A DNA stretch of 64,000 nt from Budorcas taxicolor (Eukaryota; Chordata; Mammalia; Artiodactyla; Bovidae): positions 76,557,067 through 76,621,066 of the forward strand of contig NC_068912.1 in NCBI RefSeq assembly GCF_023091745.1. Direction: 5' to 3'. Position 1 is the stretch's first letter. The number at the start of each line of letters is the position of its first letter. The position numbers and the translations under genes are program-made. The notes beneath the pieces were generated by a model, which was not told where the DNA came from, did no database searches, and was given only the letters and a program-made list of their open reading frames with translations. Below are positions 10,690-21,262 of the stretch, in pieces.

Positions 10690-11175
10690 CTAAAAATCAC
10701 TAAAGCTTTCCTACTGACATTTACTATAGCCTAAATTTTCTCAATCTACTGGATGAAGCTAATGTTTCAGTTTCTCAATATTCTCCATTTATTAAACCTA
10801 TGATACTCACTGTTCTCTAAATATGCCAAGAATTCCTTGCCTCTTGTCATCTTAAACTTTAGCCTAGACTATAATCCCTCAGACATGTCATATTCTCAGC
10901 TGCTAAATTCTATTTGCCCTTAAAGCTTACCTATAAAGCCCACAGGTATGTGGTCTCTTTCTTTATTCTTTTACCTTTAGAGAGACACAATCTTTGCTTC
11001 ATCCAAATGCCCTTAGAGCTAATTTTGTACCTTATGTGATGAATCATTACATTGTCCAATTACCCAACAGACTAACTTAAGTCAAGAAAAATGTCCTTCT
11101 TATTTTTATATCTCCTGCAGATGCAACAGTATGTTTAACATAAAACAGACACTCAATAAGTATCTGTTATCTTAA
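10690..11175 (+). repeat. LINE2 (L2) 3' region, part 2
   Basis: 'actcactgttctctaaatatgcc' resembles ctcactgttccccgaacacgcc, then 'ttgtaccttatgtgatg' and 'acagacactcaataagtatc' follow the L2 3' end order. Together with 9190-9824 it probably forms one old L2 split by BovB. Confidence 0.55.
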
Positions 11176-11548
11176 ATATGGTAACTTTCTTCCTCAATTT
11201 CTGGAGAGTAGGTGCTTCATTAAAAAAAAAAAAAAAACTACTACACAGATGCCTAAAGTTCTCAAGAACACAAATCATATTTTAATTGAAATTATAGCTG
11301 TATTGATTCAGTTTTTATTAGAAAGAACCTACCTATGGAGAGGTTAAAGTTCTATCTCCAATAAGAAAAGCTTCTTCGCATTTCAACTATTTTGATTTTC
11401 AAATTATTTCCAATCATTGATAATGAAGGGAGAATATGATGGTGTTACATCCACAATAAGGAAGGGCTATACGGAGACACCTAAATATCAGAACAGCATA
11501 AATTAACTTATAACATGGAAATAAGCACTCTTAAGATAATGTTGGTAA
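11176..11548. other. No recognisable feature; poly(A) at 11221-11238
   Basis: AT-rich DNA with an A-run; no gene or repeat identified. Confidence 0.35.
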
Positions 11549-12444
11549 GTTCAGTTCAGTTGCTCAGCCGTGTCTGACTCTGCGACCCCATGAATCGCTG
11601 CACGCCAGGCCTCCCTGTCCATCACCAACACCCGGAGTTCACTCAGACTCACGTCCATTGAGTCAGTGAGCCATCCAGCCATCTCATCCTCTGTCGTCCC
11701 CGTCTCCTCCTGCCCCCAATCCCTCCCAGCATCAGAGTCTTTTCCAGTGAGTCAACTCTTCACATGAGGTGGCCAAAGTACTGGAGTTTCAGCTTTAGCA
11801 TCATTCCTTCCCAAGAACATCCAGGACTGATCTCCTTTAAAATGGACTGGTTGGATCTCCTTGCAGTCCAAGGGACTCTCAAGAGTCTTCTCCAACACCA
11901 CAGTTCAAAAGAATCAATTCTTCGGCGTTCAGCTTTCTTCACAGACCAACTCTCACATCCATACATGACCACTGGAAAAACCATACCCTTGACTAGACAG
12001 ACGTTTGCTGGCAAAGTAATATCTCTGCTTTTAAATATGCTGTCTAGGTTGGTTATAACTTTCCTTCCAAGGAGTAAGTGTCTTTTAATTTCATGGCTGC
12101 AGTCACCATCTGCAGTGATTTCGGAGCCCCAAAAAATAAAGTCTGACACTGTTTCCACTGTTTCCCCATCTATTTCCCATGAAATGATGGGACCAGATGC
12201 CATGATCTTCATTTTCTGAATGTTGAGCTTTAAGCCAATTTTTTCACTCTCCTCTTTCACTTTCATCAAGAGACTTTTGAGTTCCTCTTCACTTTCTGCC
12301 ATAAGGGTGGTGTCATCTGCATATCTGAAGTTATTGATATTTCTCCCGGCAATCTTGATTCCAGCTTGTGCTTCTTCCAGCCCAGTGTTTCTCATGATGT
12401 ACTCGGCATAGAATTTAAATAAGCAGGGTGACAATATACAGCCT
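11549..12444 (-). mobile_element. BovB LINE, 5'-truncated (antisense)
   Basis: An inverted BovB 3' end at 11549 reads back to the RT motif B region at 12444, about 896 bp. It is fairly young, since its text is close to the other recent copies. I could not see a clear target duplication. Confidence 0.93.
11760..12434 (-). pseudogene. BovB reverse transcriptase C-terminal fragment
   Basis: A 224-codon frame covers the end of RT motif B (SPCLFKFYAEYIM), the catalytic motif C YADD at about residue 39, and the downstream region with VVMYGCESWSVKKAE and PWTARRSNQSILKEI. In BovB the single ORF joins an N-terminal apurinic-type endonuclease to this RT. Here the endonuclease and RT motifs 0-A are absent because of 5' truncation. 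The frame closes at a TGA right after FGHLM, where other copies have CGA. With only one of the catalytic aspartate sites it cannot be active. Confidence 0.9.
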
Positions 12445-13497
12445 AAAATTCCCTTTAATTTTTTTTCTTTTCCCCTTTCTCTGTATCTAAATTTTTACCT
12501 TGCCAATCTCAAGACAAAAATACCAAGACAGTATTAGACAATACAAGGAAGATTAATAAGCTTTATATAAACCCAGTCAAAAATCACTTGACTAATTTCA
12601 CCCACTATTGCCTTGCTAATTTGTTAACCTTTCAATATACCTTTGCTAATTTCAAAACTTGAGAGTATGTTCCAAACTGAAGAAGATACTTAAAAGAAAG
12701 AAGAAAATTAACTTTTAGAATAGCCAACTGAAAAAGCACCTCAAAGTTGTACCAAGTGTTTATATTTCCATAATTGTCCAGTTTTCTGATATTCATCATT
12801 TTGGTACTCTACAAAAAATAGCCTAGGAATTAATTTAAAATAAAATTGATATTATTAATATGCATCAATTCTAGTACACATTTCTTGATGCTTTGAATTT
12901 CTTATATTAACAAACATTCATTCATGAAGCTCTGAATCAAACTTTTGTGTTTCTTTTTTTAATATACCAATAAAGAAAAGAGATGTTCTCTGCATGTTCT
13001 TTATTTTTATTGTCCTACCCTACCTTTGGAAATATTAATAAATGTCCATGAACTAGGATGGGACAGAGAATATAATCTATTCTAAATTAAATTCTGTGTT
13101 TATATAAAAAATTAAATGGAAGCATAAAATAATATATTTTACAAAAAATCATTTGGGATTTATAATGCAGATTTAAACATAATCAAACATCATGTGCTAA
13201 AATTTTTCCTACCATTTACAACTTTCACCATTCCTTGTGACTAATGTAGTAAACTTGTTGCTGTTTACCCAGATTAGGGCTGAAGTGTTAGAGTACCAAA
13301 ATATGAGTCAACATTATAACTTCAAATTGCATGATCCACACACCAAAAACTCCCACAGACAACTTTCAAAACCATATCATCTCATAAATTTTTAAAATTT
13401 ATTATTTAATACTTAATTTATTAATCTCCAATTATTTAATTGGAGGTAGGTAGAAGAAAGGTAGGGAAAAGCTCAGCTATGAAAATCTTCAGATATC

Positions 13498-13498
<1 letters not shown>
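12445..13498. other. No recognisable feature (AT-rich)
   Basis: About 1 kb of very AT-rich DNA. No gene, RNA or repeat family recognised. It may be old LINE sequence. Confidence 0.35.
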
Positions 13499-13535
<37 letters not shown>

Positions 13536-13653
13536 AAGTCACTTCAATCGTGTCTGACTCTGTGCGACCCCATAGATGGCAGCCGACCAGGCTCCCCTGT
13601 CCCTGGGATTCTCCAGGCAAGAACACTGGAGTAGGTTGCCATTTCCTTCTCCA
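13499..13653 (-). mobile_element. BOV-A2 SINE monomer (antisense) with expanded (GCT)n tail
   Basis: Starts with about 12 uninterrupted TGC/GCT units (13499-13535), the inverted (AGC)n tail typical of BOV-A2, followed by 'ctgactctgtgcgacccca', 'gggattctccaggcaagaac' and 'ttgccatttccttctcc'. The poly-Ala frame over the triplet run is an artefact. Confidence 0.9.
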
Positions 13654-13836
13654 TTATAAGAATAAAAAAATGCTAATAAAAAAATGCTAATAAAAATAAC
13701 AATGCTCTACATATTAATAGTCCTTACAAGTTTATGTATAAATATATATTATATACAATTTATTTGAATATATTATTTATATTTATTTACATATTTTATA
13801 TATCATACAGTTATTTCTAAAAGTTGCAATACTGTA

Positions 13837-14130
13837 GGACTTCCCTGGTGGTACAGTGGATAATAATCTGCCTGCCAATTTAGGGTAGATGGGTTTTATC
13901 CCTGGTCCATGAAGATACCACACCCACAGAGCAACTAAAGCCTGTGTGCTACAGCTGCTGAGCCCACCTGCTACAACTACTTAAGTCTGTGTGCCTAGAG
14001 CCTGTGCTCTGCAATAAGAGAAGTCACTGCAATGAGAAGCCTGTGCACCACAATGAAGAGTAACCCTTGCTGGCCACAATTAGAGAAAACCCACAGGTAG
14101 CAATGGAGACCAAGCAAACCAAAAATATAA
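13837..14130 (+). mobile_element. CHR-2 type cetartiodactyl SINE
   Basis: Long CHR form: ggacttccctggtggtacag, then repeated 'gtgctacagctgctgagccc'-like phrases, 'gcaataagagaagtcactgc' and 'tagagaaaaccc', ending in an A/T-rich tail. It begins directly after the 13818-13836 copy of an apparent target duplication whose partner lies beyond the following BovB piece. Confidence 0.85.
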
Positions 14131-14181
14131 TTAATTATATAAATATATTTATGAAATATAATTAAGAATAATTAATTAAGT

Positions 14182-15882
14182 TTACCAAGGAGACATATCA
14201 TGCAAAGATGGGCTCCATAAAGGACAGAAATGGTATGGACCTAACAGAAGCAGAAGATATTAAGAAAAGGTGGCAAGAATACACGAAAGAACTGTACAAA
14301 TAAGATCTTCACAACCAAGATAATCACGATGGTGTGATCACTCATCTAGAGCCAGACATCCTGGAATGTAAAGTCAAGTGGGCCTTAGAAAACATCACTA
14401 TGAACAAAGCTAGTGGAGGTGATGGAATTCCAGTTGAGCTACTTCAAATCCTGAAAGATGATGCTGTTAAAGTGCTGTACTCAATATGCCAGCAAATTTG
14501 GAAAACTCAGCAGTGGCCAAAGGACTGGAAAAGGTCAGTTTTCATTCCAATCCCAAAGAAAGGCAATGCCAAAGAATGATCAAACTACCACGCAATTACA
14601 CTCAGCTCACACGCTAGTAAAGTAATGCTCAAAATTCTCCAAGCCAGGCTTCAGCAATATGTGAACTGTGAACTTCCAGACGTTCAAGCTGGTTATAGAA
14701 AAAGCAGAGGAACCAGAGATCAAATTGCCAACATCCACTGGATCATGGAAAAAGCAAGAGAGTTCCAGAAAAACATCTATTTTTGCTTTATTGACTATTC
14801 TAAAGCCATTGTTTGACTGTATGGATCACAATAAACTGTGGAAAATTCTGAAAGAGATGGGAATACCAGACCAATGATCCCCCTATTGAAAAACCTATAT
14901 GCAGGTCAGGAAGCAACAGTTAGAACTGTACATGGAACAACAGACTGGTTCCAAATAGGAAAAGGAGTACGTCAAGGCTGTATATTGTCACCCTGCTTAT
15001 TTAACTTATATGCAGAGTACATCATGAAAAATGCTGGGCTAGAAGAAGCATAAGCAGGAATCAAGATTGCTGGGAGAAATATCAATCACCTCAGATATGC
15101 AGATGACACCACCCTTATGGAAGAAAGTGAAGAGGAACTAAAGAGCCTCTTGATGAAAGTGAAAGAGGAGAGTGAAAAAGTTGGCTTAAAGCTCAACATT
15201 CAGAAAATGAAGATCATGGCATCTGGTCCCATCACTTCATAGGAAGTAGATGGGGAAACAGTGGAAACAGTGTCAGACTTTATTTTTGGGGCTCCGAAAT
15301 CACTGCAGATGGTGACTGCAGCCATGAAATTAAAAGACGCTTACTCCTTGGAAGAAAAATTATGACCAACCTAACAGCATATTAAAAAGCAGAGATATTA
15401 TTTTGCTGACTAAGGTCCGTCTAGTCAAGGCTATGATTCTTCCAATGGTCACGTATGGATGTGAGAGTTGGACTGTGAAGAAAGCTGAACACTGAAGAAC
15501 TGATGCGTTTGAACTGTGGTGTTGGAGAAGACTCTTGAGAGTCTTTTGGACTGCAAGGAGATTCAACCAGTCCATCCTAAAGGAGTCCAGTCCAGGGTGT
15601 TCATTAGAAGGACTGATACTGAGGCTGAAAATCCAATACTTTGGCCACCTCATGAGAAGTGTTGACTCATTGGAAAAGACCCTGATTCTGGGAAGGATTG
15701 GGGGTAGTAGGAGAAGGGGACGACAGAGGATGAGATGGCTGGATGTCATCACCGACTCAATGGACATGAGTTTGTGTGAACTCTGGGAGTTGGTGATGGA
15801 CAGGGAGGCCTGGCGAATTGTGACTCATGGGGTCACAAGGAGTCGGACACAACTGAGTGACTGAACTGAACTGAATTAAGCT
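14182..15882 (+). mobile_element. BovB LINE, 5'-truncated, sense
   Basis: Starts in the linker/RT region (taccaagg, then tcatgcaaagatgggctcc) and ends at the ctgaactgaactgaa terminus. It is broken by several indels and stops. Taken with the CHR-2 SINE upstream it is flanked by taaaagttgcaatactgta (13818-13836) and taaacgttgcaatgctgca (15883-15901), 16 of 19 matching. Confidence 0.93.
14334..15864 (+). pseudogene. BovB reverse transcriptase remnant (broken)
   Basis: Separate open pieces cover 14334-14579 (MNKASGGDGIPVELLQ, WKRSVFIPIPKKGNAKE), 14625-14816 (to the start of motif A, FIDYSKA), 14838-15053 (motif B GVRQGCILSPCLF) and 15535-15864 (C-terminal end). An insertion/deletion inside motif A breaks the frame next to its catalytic Asp. 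A CAA-to-TAA change follows motif B at about 15051. The YADD text of motif C is present near 15097. The order and spacing fit the RTE reverse transcriptase. It is plainly dead. Confidence 0.88.
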
Positions 15883-15904
15883 TAAACGTTGCAATGCTGC
15901 AAAT

Positions 15905-16291
15905 ATGAAGTCTTATTTTAAAGTTTTGCTAGTCCCAAACAGGATAAATGCAAGGCGAAACATCCCAAGACACATATTAATCAAATTAACAAAGATCAAA
16001 CACAAAGAACAAATATTAAAAGCAGCAAGGGAAAAACAAAAAATAACACACAAGGGGATTCCCATAAGGATAACAGCTGATCTTTCAATAGAAACTCTCC
16101 AGGCCAGGAGGGAATGGCAAGACATACTTAAAGTGATGACAGAAAATAACCTACAGCCAAGATTACTGTACCCAGCAAGGATCTCATTCAAATATGAAGG
16201 AGAAATCAAAAGCTTTACAGACAAGCAAAAGCTGAGAGAATTCAGAACCACCAAAGCAGCTCTCCAACAAATGCTAAAGGATATTCTCTAG
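15905..16291 (+). pseudogene. L1 ORF1p C-terminal domain fragment
   Basis: The last ~120 codons of the L1 ORF1 RNA-binding chaperone. Recognisable family landmarks are RHILIKLTKIKHKEQILKAA, ITADLSIETLQARREW and YPARISFKYEGEI, matching the C-terminal nucleic-acid-binding domain. The first ~8 codons of the open frame come from the flank, since L1 starts at about 15931. The coiled coil and RRM are missing. The stop at 16289-16291 appears to be the natural ORF1 stop. Confidence 0.88.
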
Positions 16292-16363
16292 ACAGGAAAC
16301 ACAAAAGAGGTGTATAAATCTGAATCCAAAACAGTAAAGTAAATGGCAACGGGATCATACTCA

Positions 16364-16771
16364 TCAATAATTACCTTTCATACTTGTTAGCATTTGTCTT
16401 ACATATTGCGGTGCTCCTATATTGGGTGCATATATATTTATAATTGTTATATCTTCTTCTTGGATTGATCCTTTGATCATTATGTAGTGGCCTTCTTTGT
16501 CTCTTTTCACAGCCTTTGTTTTAAAGTCTATTTTATCGGATATGAGTATTGCCACTCCTGCTTTCTTTTGGTCTCTATTTGTGTGGTATATCTTTTTCCA
16601 GCCCTTCACTTTCAGTCTGTATGTGTTCCTTGTTTTGAGGTGGGTCTCTTGTAAGCAGCATATAGAGGGGTCTTGTTTTTGTATCCATTTGGCCAGTCTT
16701 TGCCTTTTGGTTGGGGCATTCAACCCATTTACGTTTAAGGTAATTATTGATAAGTATGATCCAGTTACCAT
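16364..16771 (-). pseudogene. L1 ORF2p endonuclease N-terminus, in inverted block
   Basis: About 135 codons on the minus strand encode the start of the L1 ORF2 endonuclease. Visible are the SIITLNVNGLN start region with the metal-site Asn, the catalytic-Glu motif CCLQETH, and IINIYAPN. It reads to residues KGNY, then enters block A. Its continuation (GDFNTP onward) lies on the opposite strand at 16881, so the endonuclease gene has been split by inversion and cannot be translated as one protein. Confidence 0.9.
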
Positions 16772-16846
16772 TTACTTTATTGTTTTGGGTTCAGGTTTAT
16801 ACACCCTTTTTGTGTTTCCTGTCTAGAGAATATCCGTTAGAATTTC

Positions 16847-17773
16847 TTGGAGAGCTGGTTTGGTGGCGCTGAATTCTCTCAGCTTAACACAATAATAGTG
16901 GGAGACTTTAATACCCCACTCACACCTATGGACAGATCAACTAAACAGAAAATTAACAAAGAAACACAAACTTTAAATGATACATTAGATCAATTAGACC
17001 TAATTGATATCTATAGGACATTTCACCCCAAAACAATCAATTTCACCTTTTTTTCAAGTGCTCATGGAACCTTCTCCAGGATAGATCACATCCTGGGCCA
17101 TAAATCTAAACTTGATAAATTCAAAAAAATCGAAATCATTCCAAGCATCTTTTCTGACCATAATGCATTAAGATTAGATCTCAATTACAGGAGAAAAACT
17201 ACTAAAAATTCCAACATATGGAGGTTGAACAACACACTTCTGAATAACCAACGAATAACAGAAGAAATCAAAAAAGAAATCAAAATATGCATAGAAACTA
17301 ATGAAAATGAAAACACAACAACCCAAAACCTGTGGGACACTATAAAAGCAGTGCTAAGAGGAAAGTTCATAGCAATACATGCATACCTCAAGAAACAAGA
17401 AAAAAGTCAAGTAAATAACCTAACTCTACAACTAAAGCAACTAGAAAAGGAAGAATTGGAGAACCCCAGAGTTAGTAAAAGGAAAGAAATCTTAAAAATT
17501 AGGGCAGAAATAAATGCAAAAGAAACAAAAGAGACCATAGCAAAAATCAACAAAGCCAAAATCTGGTTCTTTGAAAGGATAAATAAAATTGACAAACCAC
17601 TAGCCAGTCTCATCAAGAAGCAAAGAGAGAAAAATCAAATCAATAAAATTAGAAATGAAAATGGAGAGATCACAACAGACAACACAGAAATACAAAGAAT
17701 CATAAGAGACTACTATCAGCAATTATATGCCAATAAAATAGACAACGTGGAAGAAATGGACAAATTCTTATAA
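16847..17773 (+). pseudogene. L1 ORF2p endonuclease C-terminal half and linker
   Basis: The genuine L1 reading begins at about 16881, because the first dozen codons are from the inverted block. It keeps the catalytic endonuclease motifs GDFNTP, SRIDHIL and SDHNALRLDL, then the Lys/Glu-rich linker leading to the RT. It closes at TAA near 17771 where a small deletion shifts the frame (after MDKFL). Without the N-terminal half, which is inverted upstream, no endonuclease can form. Confidence 0.92.
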
Positions 17774-17835
17774 AGTACAATTTTCCAAAACTGAACCAGG
17801 AAGAAATAGAAAATCTTAACAGACCCATCACAAGC

Positions 17836-18285
17836 ATGGAAATTGAAACTGTAATCAGAAATCTTCCAGCAAACAAAAGCCCAGGTCCAGACGGCTTCAC
17901 AGCTGAATTCTACCAAAAATTTCGAGAAGAGCTAACACCTATCCTACTCAAACTCTTCCAGGAAATTGCAGAGGAAGGTAAACTTTCAAACTCATTCTAT
18001 GAGGCCACCATCACCCTAATACCAAAACCTGACAAAGATGTCACAAAAAAAGAAAACTACAGGCCAATATCATTGATGAACATAGATGCAAAAATCCTCA
18101 ACAAAATTCTAGCAATCAGAATCCAACAACACATTAAAAAGATCATACACCATGACCAAGTGGGCTTTATCCCAGGGATGCAAGTTTTCTTCAATATCTG
18201 CAAATCAATCAATGTCATTCACCACATTAACAAATTGAAAAATAAAAACCATATGATTATCTCTAGATGCAGAGAAGGCCTTTGA
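17836..18285 (+). pseudogene. L1 ORF2p reverse transcriptase N-terminal part
   Basis: Encodes the first RT motifs of L1 ORF2: LPANKSPGPDGFTAEFYQ, EATITLIPKP and NYRPISLMN. It runs until a 2-bp loss at about 18261 breaks the frame exactly at motif A (sequence reads atctctagatgc where the family has two more A bases). The catalytic AFD of motif A follows in another frame. Confidence 0.92.
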
Positions 18286-18304
18286 CAAAATTCAACATCC
18301 ATTT

Positions 18305-18814
18305 ATGAAAAAAACTCTCCAGAAAGCAGGAATAGAAGGAACATACCTCAACATAATAAAAGCTATATATGACAAACCCACAGCAAACATTATCCTCAAT
18401 GGTGAAAAATTGAAAGCATTTCCCCTAAAGTCAGGAATAAGACAAGGGTGCCCACTTTCACCACTACTATTCAACATAGTTCTGGAAGTTTTGGCCACAG
18501 CAATCAGAGCAGAAAAAGAAATAAAAGGAATCCAAACTGGAAAAGAAGAAGTAAAACTCTCACTGTTGGCAGATGACATGATCCTCTACATAGAAAACCC
18601 TAAAGACTCCACCAGAAAGTTACTAGAGCTCATCAATGAATATAGTAAAGTTGCAGGATATAAAATCAACACAGAGAAATCCCTTGCATTCCTATACACT
18701 AATAATGAGAAAGTAGAAAAAGAAATTAAGGAAACAATTCCATTCACCATTGCAACGAAAAGAATAAAATACTTAGGAATATATCTACCCAAAGAAACTA
18801 AGACCTATATATAG
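18305..18814 (+). pseudogene. L1 ORF2p reverse transcriptase core with altered motif C
   Basis: It contains motif B (GIRQGCPLSPLLFNIVLEVL) and motif C, which reads LADD at 18566-18577. Reverse transcriptases of the L1 clade usually have FADD, so a ttt-to-ttg change (Phe to Leu) sits next to the catalytic Asp pair. The frame is closed at 18814 by a one-base loss in an A run (actaagacc). Confidence 0.92.
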
Positions 18815-18860
18815 AAAACTATAAAACACTGATGAAAGAAATCAAAGAGGACACTAACAG

Positions 18861-20288
18861 ATGGAGAAATATACCATGTTCATGGATCGGAAGAATCAAT
18901 ATAGTGAAAATGAGTATACTACCCAAGCAATTTACAAATTCAATGCAATCCCTATCAAGCTACCAGCCATATTTTTCACAGAACTAGAACAAATAATTTC
19001 AAGATTTGTATGGAAATACAAAAAACCTCGAATTGCCAAAGCAATCTTGAGAAAGAAGAATGGAACTGGAGGAATCAACTTGCCGGACTTCAGGCTCTAC
19101 TACAAAGCCACAGTCATCAAAACAGTATGGTACTGGCACAAAGACAGACATATAGATCAATGGAACAAAATAGAAAGCCCAGAGATAAATCCACACATAT
19201 ATGGACACCTTATCTTTGGTAAAGGAGGCAAGAATATACAATGGAGTAAAGACAATCTCTTTAACAAGTGGTGCTGGGAAAACTGGTCAACCACTTGCAA
19301 AAGAATGAAACTAGATCACTTTCTAACACCGCACACAAAAATAAACTCAAAATGGATTAAAGATCTAAATGTAAGACCAGAAACTATAAAACTCCTAGAG
19401 GAGAACATAGGCAAAACACTCTCAGACATAAATCACAGCAGGATCCTCTATGATCCACCTCCCAGAATTCTGGAAATAAAAGCAAAAATAAACAAATGGG
19501 ATCTAATTAAAATTAAAAGCTTCTGCACAACAAAGGAAACTATCAGCAAGGTGAAAAGACAGCCGTCAGAATGGAGGAAAATAATAGCAAATGAAGCAAC
19601 TGACAAACAACTAATCTCAAAAATATACAAGCAACTCATGCAGCTCAATTCCAGAAAAATAAACGACCCAATCAAAAAATGGGCCAAAGAACTAAATAGA
19701 CATTTCTCCAAAGAAGACATACGGATGGCTAACAAACACATGAAAAGATGCTCAACATCACTCATTATCAGAGAAATGCAAATCAAAACCACAATGAGGT
19801 ACCACTTCACACCAGTCAGAATGGCTGCGATCCAAAAATCTGCAAGCAATAAATGCTGGAGAGGGTGTGGAGAAAAGGGAACCCTCCTACACTGTTGGTG
19901 GGAATGCAAACTAGTACAGCCACTATGGAGAACAGTGTCGAGATTCCTTAAAAAATTGCAAATAGAACTCCCTTATGACCCCGCAATCCCACTGCTGGGC
20001 ATACACACCAAGGAAACCAGAACTGAAAGAGACACATGTACCCCAATGTTCATCGCAGCACTGTTTATAATAGCCAGGACATGGAAACAACCTAGATGTC
20101 CATCAGCAGATGAATGGATAAGAAAGCTGTGGTACATATACACAATGGAGTATTACTCAGCCATTAAAAAGAATTCATTTGAATCAGTTCTGATGAGATG
20201 GATGAAACTGGAGCCGATTATACAGAGTGAAGTAAGCCAGAAAGAAAAACACCAATACAGTATACTAATACATATATATGGAATTTAG
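18861..20288 (+). pseudogene. L1 ORF2p C-terminal domain, longest intact L1 frame
   Basis: An open frame of 475 codons covers the whole region after the RT. The first ~20 codons are out of the family's frame because of a one-base loss near 18922 (cccaagc). After that it is continuous: WKYKKPRIAKAIL, GGINLPDFRLYYKA, the Cys-rich box NKCWRGCGEKG with HCWWEC at about residues 348-368, and YIYTMEYYSAIKKN. The stop after IHIYGI looks natural. The long open length shows a recent insertion. It lacks catalytic domains. Confidence 0.92.
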
Positions 20289-20640
20289 AAAGATGGCAGT
20301 GACGACCCTGTATGCAAGACAGGAAAAAAGACGCAGCTGTCTATAACGGACTTTTGGACTCAGAGGGAGAGGGAGAGGGTGGGATGATATGGGAGAATGG
20401 CATTCTATCATGTATACTATCATGTAAGTATTGAATCGCTAGTCTATGTCTGACGCAGGATACAGCATGCTTGGGGCTGGTGCATGGGGATGACCCACAG
20501 AGATGTTATGGGGAGGGAGGTGGGAGGGGGGTTCATGTTTGGGAACACATGTAAGAATTAAAGATTTTAAAATGAAAAAAAAATAAAAATAAAAAAATAA
20601 AATTGAACACTAAATGAAAAAAAAAAAAATAGCTTTTGCT

Positions 20641-21049
20641 TGAGAGTATTTATAAAACCAGGGAGAGGAAGCCTTTGTTGTTAAGCCTTATGAAGTTTAA
20701 AGCATAGGAATAAAAATTCCAGGTCTCACTCAAGGTGGAGATTCTAATAGATCAATCCCAGTTTAAAAAGTAAGCACTAGAATGCACTATATTACCCTGC
20801 ACTAATGGACCACATGTACATAGAAACTGATGATTTCAAAGCTTTGTTGGTGAATAAAAAACTGTATTCTCTGACAAAGTATAGTCAAAAGCAGACCTGT
20901 CTATAAATTGAGTTCATACTACATTGGTGATCAGAAAAGACTCAAGCTGAGACGCTGGCTTCCAGACACCTGCCAGAAGCAAACACCAATTCTATCTAGT
21001 TCAACCTTCTTTAATCCAGGACCTTAGAGAGTGTCCACAGACAAAGTAT
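20641..21049. other. No recognisable feature
   Basis: About 400 bp between L1 and Bov-tA, with no gene or named repeat. Confidence 0.35.
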
Positions 21050-21262
21050 GAACTCCCCTGGTGGCTCAGAGGTAAAGAATCTACCTGCAATGCAGGAGCC
21101 AAAGGAGACAAGGGCTTGACCCTTGGGTCAGGAAGATCCCCTGGAGGAGGACATGGCAACCCACTACAGTATTCTTGCCTGGAGAATCCCATGGACAGAG
21201 GAGCCTGGCAGACAAAAGTCCATAGGGTTGCAAAGAGTTGGACATGACTGAGTGATTGCACT
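21050..21262 (+). mobile_element. Bov-tA SINE, sense
   Basis: A tRNA-Glu-like head (aactcccctggtggctcag, ctacctgcaatgcaggag) is joined to a Bov-A unit (ttgcctggagaatcccatgg) and ends in a BovB-like tail (gactgagtgattgcactgaa). Its shared 3' end with BovB supports BovB-mediated mobilisation. Confidence 0.9.

Larger units (their letters stand above)
15931..20633 (+). mobile_element. L1 LINE with internal inverted duplication
   Basis: Three blocks make up one L1. Block A (15931 to about 16368, sense) spans the end of ORF1, the inter-ORF spacer and the first codons of ORF2. Block B (about 16369-16880) is inverted and runs from the ORF2 endonuclease start back to the ORF1 end. Block C (about 16881-20633, sense) continues through ORF2 to the 3' UTR and poly(A). 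B duplicates the last part of A in inverse orientation and is the only carrier of the first ~130 ORF2 codons. A short direct repeat (ttttgct, 15924-15930 and 20634-20640) may be the target duplication. The base-level similarity to the 5854-7220 copy shows it is young. Confidence 0.9.

Noticed and set aside
13499..13535. Possible CRISPR-like or tandem-repeat system
   Set aside because: A plain trinucleotide run. No spaced direct repeats exist in the window, and the sequence is mammalian.
13440..13634. Poly-alanine frame
   Set aside because: It is the (GCT)n tail of an antisense BOV-A2 SINE, not a protein repeat.
16497..16826. Hydrophobic 109-codon plus-strand frame resembling a membrane protein
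   Set aside because: It is the reverse complement of the L1 ORF1/ORF2 junction in the inverted block. Its hydrophobicity comes from reading an A-rich LINE backwards.
21050..21262. tRNA gene-like head
   Set aside because: It is the tRNA-derived part of a Bov-tA SINE. The same holds at 7224, 13837, 23400, 23826, 41810, 44174 and 47848.
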